DNA from: CAWKKW01 sp963850345 | GTDB taxonomy: Bacteria; Acidobacteriota; Terriglobia; Terriglobales; Acidobacteriaceae | Direction of reading: 5' to 3' | NCBI GenBank assembly: GCA_963850345.1 | Contig: CAWKKW010000006.1 | Location: 394,161 to 458,160, forward strand | DNA length: 64,000 nucleotides | In this document: piece by piece, positions 51,978-59,954 of the stretch | Layout of the letters: every line of letters begins with the position of its first letter | How positions within the stretch are numbered: position 1 is the stretch's first letter | Program-made: the position numbers and the translations under genes | The notes under the pieces: generated by a model | What the model was told of the DNA's origin: nothing | What the model saw: the letters and a program-made list of their open reading frames with translations, nothing else | Database searches by the model: none

Positions 51978-52763
51978 ATGAGGGACATCCAGAAATTTCG
52001 CCAGCGGCTCGCCTCCGAGGAGTTGCTAATGGGAGCATGCATCTCCCTCGCCGATCCATTCGTCACCGACTGCCTGGCCGGCTCGGTCGATTTCTTCTGG
52101 ATCGACATGGAGCACAGCGGTATGACCACCGAGACGGTCGCCGCGCACCTGCTGGCCGCGCGCTCCCGCCAGGTGCCTGCGCTCGTCCGGGTCCTCGGCA
52201 GCAGCACCACCTGCATCAAGCCGGTGCTCGATCAGGGCGCCGAAGGCATCATCGTCCCTCAGGTGCGCAGCGCCGAAGAGGTCCGCCGCGTCGTCATGGA
52301 CTGCCGCTATCCCCCCGCAGGCCAGCGTGGTTACGGTCCCCGCGTCCCGTCAAATTATGGACGTTTGGAAGGCGAAGCCTACATCCGCAATGCCAACCAG
52401 AGCATCTACGTCGCCGTTCAGATCGAAAATCAGCAAGCGCTCGAAGCGCTGGAGGAGATTGTCGCCATCCCCGGCCTCGACGCTGTGGTCCTCGGGCCCG
52501 CCGATCTGTCCGGCTCACTCGGTGTCCTCGGCCAGTTTGAGGACTCCCGTGTCGTCGCGGCCATGGAGCTGGTGATCCGCAAAGCCCGCGCCGCAGGCCT
52601 GACCGTGGGCGCCGGCCTCGGCCCTGATGTCAACGCCGCCCTCACGATGGCGCGCCGCGGAGTGCATTGGGTCAGCGTCGGCACCGATGTCCAATACTTG
52701 TGGGGCTTCTACGATCAGATGGTTCAAGCCATTCGCCAAAGTCAGGACGGACCGAGTCCCTGA
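51978..52763 (+). CDS. HpcH/HpaI-family aldolase
   Basis: 261 residues of the class II 2-keto-3-deoxy acid aldolase family. Visible motifs: SVDFFWIDMEHSGMTTETV with the catalytic histidine region, LVRVLGSSTTCIKPVLDQGA, GIIVPQVRSAEE, GQRGYGPRVPSNYGR, and metal-binding VAVQIENQQALEAL followed by VVLGPADLSGSLG. It cleaves 2-keto-3-deoxy-sugar acids such as KDG-type or 4-hydroxy-2-oxo acids to pyruvate and an aldehyde. GC content is higher than in its surroundings, suggesting a separate origin. It stands alone but fits the dehydratases at 30 and 39 kb. Confidence 0.88.
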   Translation: MRDIQKFRQRLASEELLMGACISLADPFVTDCLAGSVDFFWIDMEHSGMTTETVAAHLLAARSRQVPALVRVLGSSTTCIKPVLDQGAEGIIVPQVRSAEEVRRVVMDCRYPPAGQRGYGPRVPSNYGRLEGEAYIRNANQSIYVAVQIENQQALEALEEIVAIPGLDAVVLGPADLSGSLGVLGQFEDSRVVAAMELVIRKARAAGLTVGAGLGPDVNAALTMARRGVHWVSVGTDVQYLWGFYDQMVQAIRQSQDGPSP

Positions 52764-53004
52764 GCCTCTGTATCCGGACCGCTGAGCATCCTGTCTTTAG
52801 TTTAACGAATTGTTACTGTCGCATTGGAGGCATCAGCAGCCGGGCTGTTTGTGGCGTAACCTTCCGCGCACATAGGGAGCAGAAAGGACTCAGGACGAGG
52901 CTAGTGAGGGTGAGAACGACGAATTCCATCAGCCTACTGCTTAAAGAGCGTCCTGCGCCTGCTGATGCTTCGAATATGCATCCCAGCGTCAAGGAGAATG
53001 AATA

Positions 53005-53331
53005 ATGAGAGCACTTCCTTGGATTGTTGCGGGTGTCGGCGTGAGTGTAGCCGCCTATTTTGTTTTGAACCAACCGGGCCCGCAGTTCGCGACAGGCAAC
53101 GGCAATATTGAAGATGCAGCAGGGAAGCCCGCGTTCTGGGGATCGAAGCAGCGAGTCAGAGGCACCGGCGGAGGTCTGGTTGAGAAGCTGAAAGAAGGAG
53201 TGGGACGAGCTACCGGTGATGACCAGCTCGAAACTGAAGGTCTTGTAGAACAAGCCGTCGGAACTGTTCGCGACACAGCTGGTCAAGCCGCTCATGCTGT
53301 CGCGGACACGATTCACGAGCTCAATGGCTGA
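53005..53331 (+). CDS. CsbD-like stress protein with membrane anchor
   Basis: 108 residues. One N-terminal hydrophobic helix (LPWIVAGVGVSVAAYFVLN) followed by a polar region with KLKEGVGRATGDDQLETEGL, which resembles the CsbD motif (G-x-x-K-E-x-x-G-x-x-x-G-D-x-x-L-x-x-E-G), and then an amphipathic tail. Ribosome binding site caaggagaatgaata. CsbD-like proteins accumulate under general stress in many bacteria, function unknown. Confidence 0.65.
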   Translation: MRALPWIVAGVGVSVAAYFVLNQPGPQFATGNGNIEDAAGKPAFWGSKQRVRGTGGGLVEKLKEGVGRATGDDQLETEGLVEQAVGTVRDTAGQAAHAVADTIHELNG

Positions 53332-53700
53332 GCAGGAAGCTGGGGAGAAGGTATTCCTGATCGACTAAGCAGCACGTTGACGGTATCTGGCCACAACGGA
53401 CAGCGCTGTATCTCCTACGGCAGATAAGTAGTCCATGTCGACGATCCGTTCCGATCAAATGTTGCTGGCGGTGTGAAACTGGCTGTACCGTTCCTGCGGA
53501 GGAATTTGCCCGGCTCGCCTGCGTTCCCGCGTGACACGCAAGGCACTTCGCATCGTAAAACTCCGCAGAGCGCACCGACCCTTCGTGGAGATGGTGGCAC
53601 GCGATGCACGAATCCGGCTTGCTCCAAAACCGACTCTTCGAGAGCCGAGAAGGCGGCCACTTCGAGGCGATGTCTTCGGTGATGGGCTTCTGTTTTCCCC
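53321..53700 (-). pseudogene. c-type cytochrome relic with two heme motifs
   Basis: The minus strand reads FWSKPDSCIACHHLHEGSV and EFYDAKCLACHAG, two heme-binding C-x-x-C-H motifs 22 residues apart in one frame (about 53530-53625), the pattern of small multiheme cytochromes. There is no start or signal peptide in this frame, and upstream and downstream residues look random. Probably a decayed gene. Confidence 0.5.
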
Positions 53701-53971
53701 GAACGCTAAGCAGATAAGAGCCTCCTTCAAAACGCGAAGGTCGTCTCTCTTTCGGGTCGCTTTCTCATGCCGGCGTTAATGATTCACACGTGTATATCAC
53801 TACTCCACCAAACCGGCACGCCACGAAGATACTCATGACCTGCTTCCCCTAATCCGCATACAAGAGGTTTGAATTACGTGAGACCTTCCACCGGCTGACT
53901 AATATACCCGAGAGAGCGCCGCTGGCATTTGACAGGCAGGACAGAACATAAATGGCTAGGTCCCAGACACA

Positions 53972-54006
53972 GAGAGGGCTGCCATAAGGCAGCCTTCTCT
54001 TGTTTG
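53972..54006. terminator. Strong hairpin, probable terminator
   Basis: GGCTGCC-ATAA-GGCAGCC (53977-53994) flanked by complementary AGAGA/TCTCT and followed by TGTTTG. It does not sit behind a recognised gene: the next gene on either strand is more than 90 bp away. It could terminate an unrecognised small RNA or the 54-kb peptide gene. Confidence 0.55.
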
Positions 54007-54085
54007 AGACCTTAGTATGTTCTTGTAGGCGTGTGGGTCCCTGTCGTTCGCTCAACAACTTCCGAAGCGTTCTCGGTAGGGCTGC

Positions 54086-54184
54086 TCACCGCTTTTCGCC
54101 AGAGGAGGCGATGTCATCTCCACCGGCTGCTTTGAGCACGTCTTTGGCGCGGCTGATCAATGCATGAGGGTTTGTACCAATCAT
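54086..54184 (-). CDS. 32-residue hypothetical peptide
   Basis: ATG 54184 follows a very strong ribosome binding site (ggggaggggagtct). The product, MIGTNPHALISRAKDVLKAA and a short polar tail, is one amphipathic helix. The IS66-family element is inserted 34 bp upstream of its start, so its original promoter may now lie beyond 58.38 kb. No family recognised. Confidence 0.4.
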   Translation of the reverse strand: MIGTNPHALISRAKDVLKAAGGDDIASSGEKR

Positions 54185-54275
54185 AGACTCCCCTCCCCGT
54201 GTTTTCGCCGGAAGGGCGTAAGCGTACGGATCTCCCCTCTGGCCGTTGAGGTTTCGATAGGCAGAAGATCGGCTC

Positions 54276-54665
54276 ATGGGTGATGCGGAGGATGTGAGGT
54301 TAGGACGTCGGGTTCGCAGGTGGCGATCTGTAACTGAGAAGTGTCAGATTGTGCAGTTGACGATGGCGCCTGGAGCCAGTGTTGCAGAAGTGGCTCGGGC
54401 ACATAGTGTGAACGCGAACCAGGTATTTAAGTGGAGGCGTGCATTCGAGCGGGGCGAGTTGATCGAGTCATACTCGGCGCTGCTGCCCGTAACGGTCTCA
54501 AGTGCAAGTGAGCCTGAGATCGAAGCGGCCGAGCAACCACCAGCGACGCAGGCGACATGTTCGGGTGCGATTCATATCGAGCTTCCCGGTCGGGCGACGA
54601 TCAGCGTGGAGAGCGGCGCCGATCCGGTGCTGGTGCGATTTATCCTCGAGAGTCTGCGCAGGTGA
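54276..54665 (+). CDS. tnpA: IS66-family TnpA
   Basis: 129 residues. N-terminal helix-turn-helix domain typical of IS66 orfA: WRSVTEKCQIVQLTMAPGAS, VAEVARAHSVNANQVFKWRR. The C-terminal half has IHIELPGRATISVESGADP, a stretch commonly found in IS66 TnpA. The stop overlaps the GTG of tnpB. Required with TnpB for transposition; exact role unclear in the family. Confidence 0.9.
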   Translation: MGDAEDVRLGRRVRRWRSVTEKCQIVQLTMAPGASVAEVARAHSVNANQVFKWRRAFERGELIESYSALLPVTVSSASEPEIEAAEQPPATQATCSGAIHIELPGRATISVESGADPVLVRFILESLRR

Positions 54666-55009
54666 TCCACCTTCCCGCAGGAACGAAGATATGGATCGCT
54701 GCCGGTGTCACGGACATGCGTCGGGGCTTCGACGGACTGAGTGCCCAGGTGCAAACCGTTCTTCATGAGCAGCCATTCTCGGGACACGTCTTTGTATTCC
54801 GCGGGCGCAGAGGCGACATCGTAAAACTGCTGTGGTGGGATGGAGATGGTCTGTGCCTGTTTGCCAAGCGGCTTGAGCGGGGACGATTTATCTGGCCGAA
54901 GGCCGAGAATGGAACCGTGTGCCTCAGTCGCGCACAGTTGTCGATGCTGCTGGAAGGCATCGACTGGCGCAGAGTCGAGCGGACCTGGACGCCTGAAGTG
55001 GCAGTGTAA
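54662..55009 (+). CDS. tnpB: IS66-family TnpB
   Basis: 115 residues from GTG 54662, overlapping the tnpA stop (GTGA). Conserved family sequence: VIHLPAGTKIWIAAGVTDMR, RGFDGLSAQVQ, FRGRRGDIVKLLWWDGDGLC, LFAKRLERGRFIWP. A longer upstream frame exists but is in the wrong context. This TnpB is unrelated to the IS605 nuclease of the same name. Confidence 0.93.
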   Translation: MIHLPAGTKIWIAAGVTDMRRGFDGLSAQVQTVLHEQPFSGHVFVFRGRRGDIVKLLWWDGDGLCLFAKRLERGRFIWPKAENGTVCLSRAQLSMLLEGIDWRRVERTWTPEVAV

Positions 55010-55084
55010 TGACCAACATGATTCCCCTGTGTTCATGAGGGTTTTGTGGATGCATTGCCGTTATTAGGATGGCATACTGCGTCC

Positions 55085-56731
55085 ATGGATCGCGCCCCGC
55101 TGCCTAATCTCGATAGCCTCGATCGAGATGCTCTGATGGCCCTGTTCCTTGCACAACAGGACAAGCTCGATTCTCTCATTGCAGATCGCGATGAGGAACT
55201 TCGGCGCCTTGAAGCCGAACTCGAGTCTCATCGCCAGATCGTATCTCAGCAAAGCGAAGAACTGCGCTCACGCGGCGAACGCATCGAGCACATGAAGCTG
55301 ATGATCGAGAAGCTGCGGCATAGGATGTTCGGTGCCAGGAGCGAGAAGATCGTCATCGAACTTGAGCAGCTCGAGTTCGGGCTGGAAGACATGGAGACGA
55401 CGCAGGCCGAGATGGAGGCTGTGGTCGATCGCGCTTTGCCTGCGCAGGAGCCGAAGCCAAGATCGGAACGCAAGTCACTGCCGGAACATCTTCACCGCGA
55501 AGTCGTCACGCACGTCCTCGAGCGCGATGGCTGTCCGGATTGCGGCAGTCAGTTGCGGCAGTTCGGCGAAGACGTTTCCGAGCAGCTCGAGTACATCCCC
55601 GACAGCTTCAAGGTCATTCGGCACGTAAGGCCGAAGTTCTCCTGCACTGGGTGCGATCGCGTCGTAGAAGCACCCGCGCCATCGCGTCCCATCGAACGTG
55701 GTCTCGCGGGACCAGGCCTGCTGGCCCACGTGATCGTCTCGAAGTTCAGCGACCATTTGCCCTTGTATAGACAGTCGGAAATTTACGCCCGGCAAGGAGT
55801 CGAGATCTCGCGCTCCACGATGGCAGGCTGGGTAGGCGCGGCCAGCGACTTACTCCGCCCACTGGTTGATGCGATTCAGAAGCATGTGCTCGCCGGACCC
55901 AAGCTGCACGCCGACGACACGCCCATGCCGGTGCTCTCGCCGGGAAGCGGGAAGACCAAAACCGGGCGCCTCTGGACGTATGTGCGAGACGACAGACCTG
56001 CGGGCGAACGGACTGCTCCGGCAGTGTGGTTTACGTACTCGGAAGATCGCAGGGGCGAACATCCACGTGGGCATCTGAGGAACTTCAAGGGCGCTCTTCA
56101 GGCCGACGCCTATGCGGGCTTTCATCACCTGTATGGTGACTATATCTATGAGGCTGCCTGCTGGGCTCATGCCCGGCGCAAGTTCCACGAGATCCATGTG
56201 GTGCATGCTTCCCCTACAACGACCGAGGCGCTGGCCAGGATCGGTGCTCTCTATGCGATCGAAGATGAGATCCGCGGCAAGCCCGCCGACCTGAGGTTGA
56301 GCATTCGTCAGTCACGAGCCAAGCCGCTGCTCGAGGAGTTACGAAGGTGGATGGAGAAGGCACAACGCAGTCTGTCATCGAAGAGCGAGACCGCGGGCGC
56401 GATCCGTTATGCGCTCTCCCGATGGCGAGCCCTTACGCGCTTCACCGACGACGGCTTGCTCGAGATCGACAACAGCGCCGCAGAACGGGCGCTGCGTGCC
56501 GTCGCTCTTGGACGCAAAAACTTTTTGTTCGCCGGTTCCGACTGCGGAGGCGAACGTGCCGCCGCCATGTACTCGCTCATCGGTTCGGCCAAGCTCAACG
56601 GACTCGATCCCGAACTCTATCTGCGCACTGTGCTCGCACGCATCGCCGATCATCCCGTTACCCAGATCCACGAACTCCTGCCCTGGAACCTGGCGCCGTC
56701 GCTCCAAAGCCACGCTTCCCAAGCGGCCTAA
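55085..56731 (+). CDS. tnpC: IS66-family transposase TnpC
   Basis: About 548 residues; the start is taken at ATG 55085 (MDRAPLPNLDSLDRDALMAL), though an ATG at 55046 is in frame. Order: N-terminal coiled coil (RDEELRRLEAELESHRQIV, residues about 30-100), zinc-binding segment CPDCGSQLRQFGED with a second pair (FSCTGCDRV), then the DDE domain with HADDTPMPVL, LQADAYAGF, CWAHARRKF and the last acidic residue in DNSAAERALRAVALGRKNF. Intact and likely active. Confidence 0.95.
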   Translation: MDRAPLPNLDSLDRDALMALFLAQQDKLDSLIADRDEELRRLEAELESHRQIVSQQSEELRSRGERIEHMKLMIEKLRHRMFGARSEKIVIELEQLEFGLEDMETTQAEMEAVVDRALPAQEPKPRSERKSLPEHLHREVVTHVLERDGCPDCGSQLRQFGEDVSEQLEYIPDSFKVIRHVRPKFSCTGCDRVVEAPAPSRPIERGLAGPGLLAHVIVSKFSDHLPLYRQSEIYARQGVEISRSTMAGWVGAASDLLRPLVDAIQKHVLAGPKLHADDTPMPVLSPGSGKTKTGRLWTYVRDDRPAGERTAPAVWFTYSEDRRGEHPRGHLRNFKGALQADAYAGFHHLYGDYIYEAACWAHARRKFHEIHVVHASPTTTEALARIGALYAIEDEIRGKPADLRLSIRQSRAKPLLEELRRWMEKAQRSLSSKSETAGAIRYALSRWRALTRFTDDGLLEIDNSAAERALRAVALGRKNFLFAGSDCGGERAAAMYSLIGSAKLNGLDPELYLRTVLARIADHPVTQIHELLPWNLAPSLQSHASQAA

Positions 56732-56740
56732 GACACACTC

Positions 56741-58326
56741 GTCAAGTGTCCGCTAAAAAAAGTAGCTGTTGAAGAAGTGAGCGTCGACGGATGAAGTGCG
56801 ATCCCGATACGGCACGTTCTAGCAGCCGAAGAGATCTCGACGCGGATTTGATTGCGGAGTTTGTTCCCCCGGGCATCGTTCCAAGAAATCGAACCAGACG
56901 CTTCAAGTTCTGAGCTGTGGCGGCCATAAGGAACTGCTCGCGGACATGCCTGAGCCTCCGTAGTCGAGCACGGCGAAGACTGATACGATTCTTCAGCTCG
57001 CCGAAGAGTGCTTCGATCTTTTTCCTGCTACGTTGGTGGCGAAAGTAGTCTGGCTTTTTATTTCGCTCACGTGCTCGCTGCCGCACTTCCTCGTCCACAT
57101 GAATAACGAGTTGTTTGTATCTACCGGAAGTGCATTCTCCTTTTATCAAACAGTCACGGCACTGCGCTTCTGTTGATCTGTATATATGGCTTCTGTTCGT
57201 TGCCGGCTTGATTCCGCGGTACTTCAATCTCTTTCCTTCGGGACATTCAAAGGAGTTGGTCTCAGGCTGATAAGTGAAGCGATCCAGGCCGTACAGTTGA
57301 TTTCCCGATGGATAGTGCAGTCGCAGCGGGATGTAGGGAGTGATTCCTCTGTTCTCAAGCCACGTGAGAAAATCTGCTTTGCCGTAACCTGCATCAGCGG
57401 CCAACGTTTTAGGAGCGAGCCCGAACTTCTCTATGCAATCGGCGAGCATCGTGCGGGCAGAGATAACTTCCTGGCTCGAACTTGCGAAGGTTGCTTCAAC
57501 TCCGACGATCACACAACTTGCGTTATCCATAAGATAGTTGTCGAAATATCCAAGCTTCGAAGCCTTGTCGCCTTTGCTGAAGTAGGCTGCGTCGGGATCC
57601 GTGGTTGAGACCTTGTCTTGTTGATGCGGTTCGGACTCCACCGGATTTTCGCGCTGCAAATCATCTAAATACTGCCGTACATTGCGATTCACCTCTGCCA
57701 TTTCTCTGAGTTGCTCGCGCGGTATACGACTACCGTTATTCGCGTCAGCTTGGATGAAACTGCCGTCAACAGACAGATCATCCCCTTTGACTAGTCCACT
57801 TGCGACACATCGCTGCACAATTTGCTCGAATAGTTCCTTGAAGATCTTCGATTCCTGAAACCGGCCGTGCCGGTTCTTGGAAAAGGTCGAGTGATGCGGA
57901 ACTTCCTGATCGAACGTTAGGCCCGTGAACCAGCGCCACGCGAGATGCATACGAAGTTCCTCAATCAACTTGCGCTCACTGGTGACGCCGTAAAGGTATC
58001 CGATGAGCAGAATCCGTAGCAGCCGTTCCGGATCGATGGATGGCCGTCCAGTCTCGCTATAGAATGGCTTCAGTTTCTCACGGACAAAATCGAAATTCAC
58101 GTACCGGTCGATCGCGCGAAGAAGATGATCCTCGGGCACGTGGTCCTCGATTCGAAAATAGTAGAAGAGCGACTCTGATCGGCATTGCTGACCCATCATG
58201 TTGAGCCTCCCGCACTGACATCGCCATCATGCGTGAAGGTCCCGCACACCACAACCAAAACCTCCGCTTCAATTGGAGAACAGTATCGAGTTTTTCAACA
58301 GCTACAAAAACAAGCGGACACTTGAC
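56741..58326 (-). mobile_element. IS1182-like insertion sequence nested in IS66 element
   Basis: Ends GTCAAGTGTCCGCT (56741) and, inverted, GTCAAGTGTCCGCTTG (58326), with more shared sequence inside (GTAGCTGTTGAA). Flanked on both sides by the direct repeat GACACACTC (56732-56740 and 58327-58335), a 9-bp target duplication. One intact transposase. It inserted immediately after the tnpC stop and did not damage the host element's genes. Confidence 0.9.
56742..58199 (-). CDS. IS1182-family transposase
   Basis: 485 residues. N-terminal transposase domain SLFYYFRIEDHVPEDHLLRA and GRPSIDPERLLRILLIGYLY, WRWFTGLTFDQEVPHHSTFS, then the DDE domain with SVDGSFIQADAN, ADAGYGKADFLTWLENRGI and the late acidic region FRHQRSRKKIEALFGELKNR. 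The cysteine cluster in TEAQCRDCLIKGECT is typical of IS1182. The stop codon lies in the terminal inverted repeat. No frameshift: probably functional. Confidence 0.93.
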   Translation of the reverse strand: MMGQQCRSESLFYYFRIEDHVPEDHLLRAIDRYVNFDFVREKLKPFYSETGRPSIDPERLLRILLIGYLYGVTSERKLIEELRMHLAWRWFTGLTFDQEVPHHSTFSKNRHGRFQESKIFKELFEQIVQRCVASGLVKGDDLSVDGSFIQADANNGSRIPREQLREMAEVNRNVRQYLDDLQRENPVESEPHQQDKVSTTDPDAAYFSKGDKASKLGYFDNYLMDNASCVIVGVEATFASSSQEVISARTMLADCIEKFGLAPKTLAADAGYGKADFLTWLENRGITPYIPLRLHYPSGNQLYGLDRFTYQPETNSFECPEGKRLKYRGIKPATNRSHIYRSTEAQCRDCLIKGECTSGRYKQLVIHVDEEVRQRARERNKKPDYFRHQRSRKKIEALFGELKNRISLRRARLRRLRHVREQFLMAATAQNLKRLVRFLGTMPGGTNSAIKSASRSLRLLERAVSGSHFIRRRSLLQQLLFLADT

Positions 58327-58489
58327 GACACACTCTACCTCTCGTCAAGAGGGACTCGGCGTACGCTTACGGAAGGGCAGCGAGAACCAGGGTTCTCCTC
58401 TCGCCTTTAAGAAAACCACGGAATCGCTAAAGCTCTAGCTGTTCTATTCATGCGTTCTTGACCAGTCCGATGTCCGCCTGCGAGCGAAT

Positions 58490-59707
58490 CTAGTGAATGA
58501 CTCCTCTGGCGAAGCTTGCGATTGCGGCATTCACCGCGCTGTGGCTCTCGAGCAGCGAGTAGTGGCGTCCAATCGGAAGGATCTGCAGCGTGCCTTGTGG
58601 AATGGTGGCCGCCATCGTCTCGCTCGCGGTGGGCAGCGTAGTGGTATCGTCTTTGCCGACGATCATCAACACCGGGACACTGATGCGCGGCAACTCCGGC
58701 GTCATGTCCCAGTGAAACATCGCCAACGTGCCCCGCGCCACCACGGCGGGCGATGACTCGAACCCATACCGGGAAACCAGGTCGAGCTGCCCCTGCGACT
58801 CCGTGCCATCAAAGGAGCTGCGTGCATTGCTCGACGACTGAAGCCCTTCCTGGTAGCTGAGCCAGTTCATCGCGCGGAAGACTCCGGAGAGCGGAATCAT
58901 CGCATGAAGCAGTGGCTCCGCCACCGGCTTCTGCAGGGCTAGATTCAGCCCGCTTTGCTTGGTGGTTTTGACCGGGTTGGTATAGCTGGAATCAAGCTCC
59001 ACCAGACCCGCAACTCGCGTCTTCAGGTCTTGCGGGTACATCTTGCACAGGGTCAGGTTGATCATGCCACCGATACTGTGTCCCACAATCACCACCGGTT
59101 TGCCGTCGGCGAGAGTCAGGACAGTGTTCAAATCAGTCGCCATTTTCTCGAGCGAGAAATCGTTATTCCCCGGGGACATCGTCTCCCCCAGTCCCGGCAG
59201 ATCCCAAACGATGAGGCGGAACTGTCCTGCAAGCTGCCGCTTCGCATAAAACCACTCCGTATTGTCGGTACTCCATCCATGCGTCAGCACTAGGGTGGGA
59301 GCGCCAACGGGTCCAAACACCTCCGCATGGATGGTCGTACCATCGCTTCGCTTTAGATCATGTATCTCGCCATGAAGCGGAACTGGCTCTTCGCCGCCAG
59401 CCGGATACCGGGCCTGCACCATAGTGCGTCCCCAGAATGGAAGCAACAGCAGCGACAACCCTACAGCCATTGGCACCCAGACGGCGGCTTCCCGCCAGCG
59501 TTCCTGCCAGCCCAGTACCCGAGTCCCTGCCGGAACCTCAGGAACCTCATGCATCGGAGGCCTATCTTTCCCATCTACCCGCGCCGTTTGCACTATACGC
59601 ACAGGAGGATGCATTGCCTTGTAGACAAGGGCAATGCCAAGCACGGGTAGAAGAAGCGACAGTAGCGCAAGGAGCGAGCCAAAGAGTAGCGAAACAGGAG
59701 TCAACAA
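58490..59707 (-). CDS. Membrane-anchored alpha/beta hydrolase
   Basis: About 405 residues from TTG 59707, which follows ctggagg by 9 nt; an ATG at 59785 is the alternative start. Two N-terminal membrane segments (LLFGSLLALLSLLLPVLGIA; VWVPMAVGLSLLLLPFW) precede the hydrolase: oxyanion strand PTLVLTHGWSTDNTEWFY, nucleophile elbow VIVGHSIGGMINL, acid in VPVLMIVGKDDTTT and histidine in LPIGRHYSLLESH. Substrate unknown; epoxide hydrolases, haloperoxidase-like esterases and lipases share this pattern. The GC content is high. Confidence 0.8.
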   Translation of the reverse strand: MLTPVSLLFGSLLALLSLLLPVLGIALVYKAMHPPVRIVQTARVDGKDRPPMHEVPEVPAGTRVLGWQERWREAAVWVPMAVGLSLLLLPFWGRTMVQARYPAGGEEPVPLHGEIHDLKRSDGTTIHAEVFGPVGAPTLVLTHGWSTDNTEWFYAKRQLAGQFRLIVWDLPGLGETMSPGNNDFSLEKMATDLNTVLTLADGKPVVIVGHSIGGMINLTLCKMYPQDLKTRVAGLVELDSSYTNPVKTTKQSGLNLALQKPVAEPLLHAMIPLSGVFRAMNWLSYQEGLQSSSNARSSFDGTESQGQLDLVSRYGFESSPAVVARGTLAMFHWDMTPELPRISVPVLMIVGKDDTTTLPTASETMAATIPQGTLQILPIGRHYSLLESHSAVNAAIASFARGVIH

Positions 59708-59954
59708 GGAATACGACCTCCAGCAGATTCGTGCGGCAAGAGCAGCCGCCAAATCATCTGATGCGGTCTCCGCGCCTAAGCGCAATCGACCTAATCCACC
59801 CCGGCAGCTTGATTCTGCTACTTAGGGAGCTTCCAATCCCCGGCATTCGACTGGTGTGCGATTGGGGCGCAGGCCAATTGCTGCTCGATATCTGAAGATC
59901 TGCCTTCACGTTTGCCGACGAATTGGTCGCTGAGCGCTGCCCTCTAGACGAGCC

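Larger units (their letters stand above)
54218..58370 (+). mobile_element. IS66-family insertion sequence, complete, carrying a nested IS
   Basis: Left end GTAAGCGTACGGATCTCC (54218) and right end, inverted, GTAAGCGTACGCCGAGTC (ending 58370) are terminal inverted repeats of the usual IS66 type beginning GTAAGCG. Both sides are flanked by the 8-bp duplication GGAAGGGC (54210-54217 and 58371-58378), the length known for IS66. tnpA, tnpB and tnpC are intact. A second element sits between tnpC and the right end. Confidence 0.93.
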
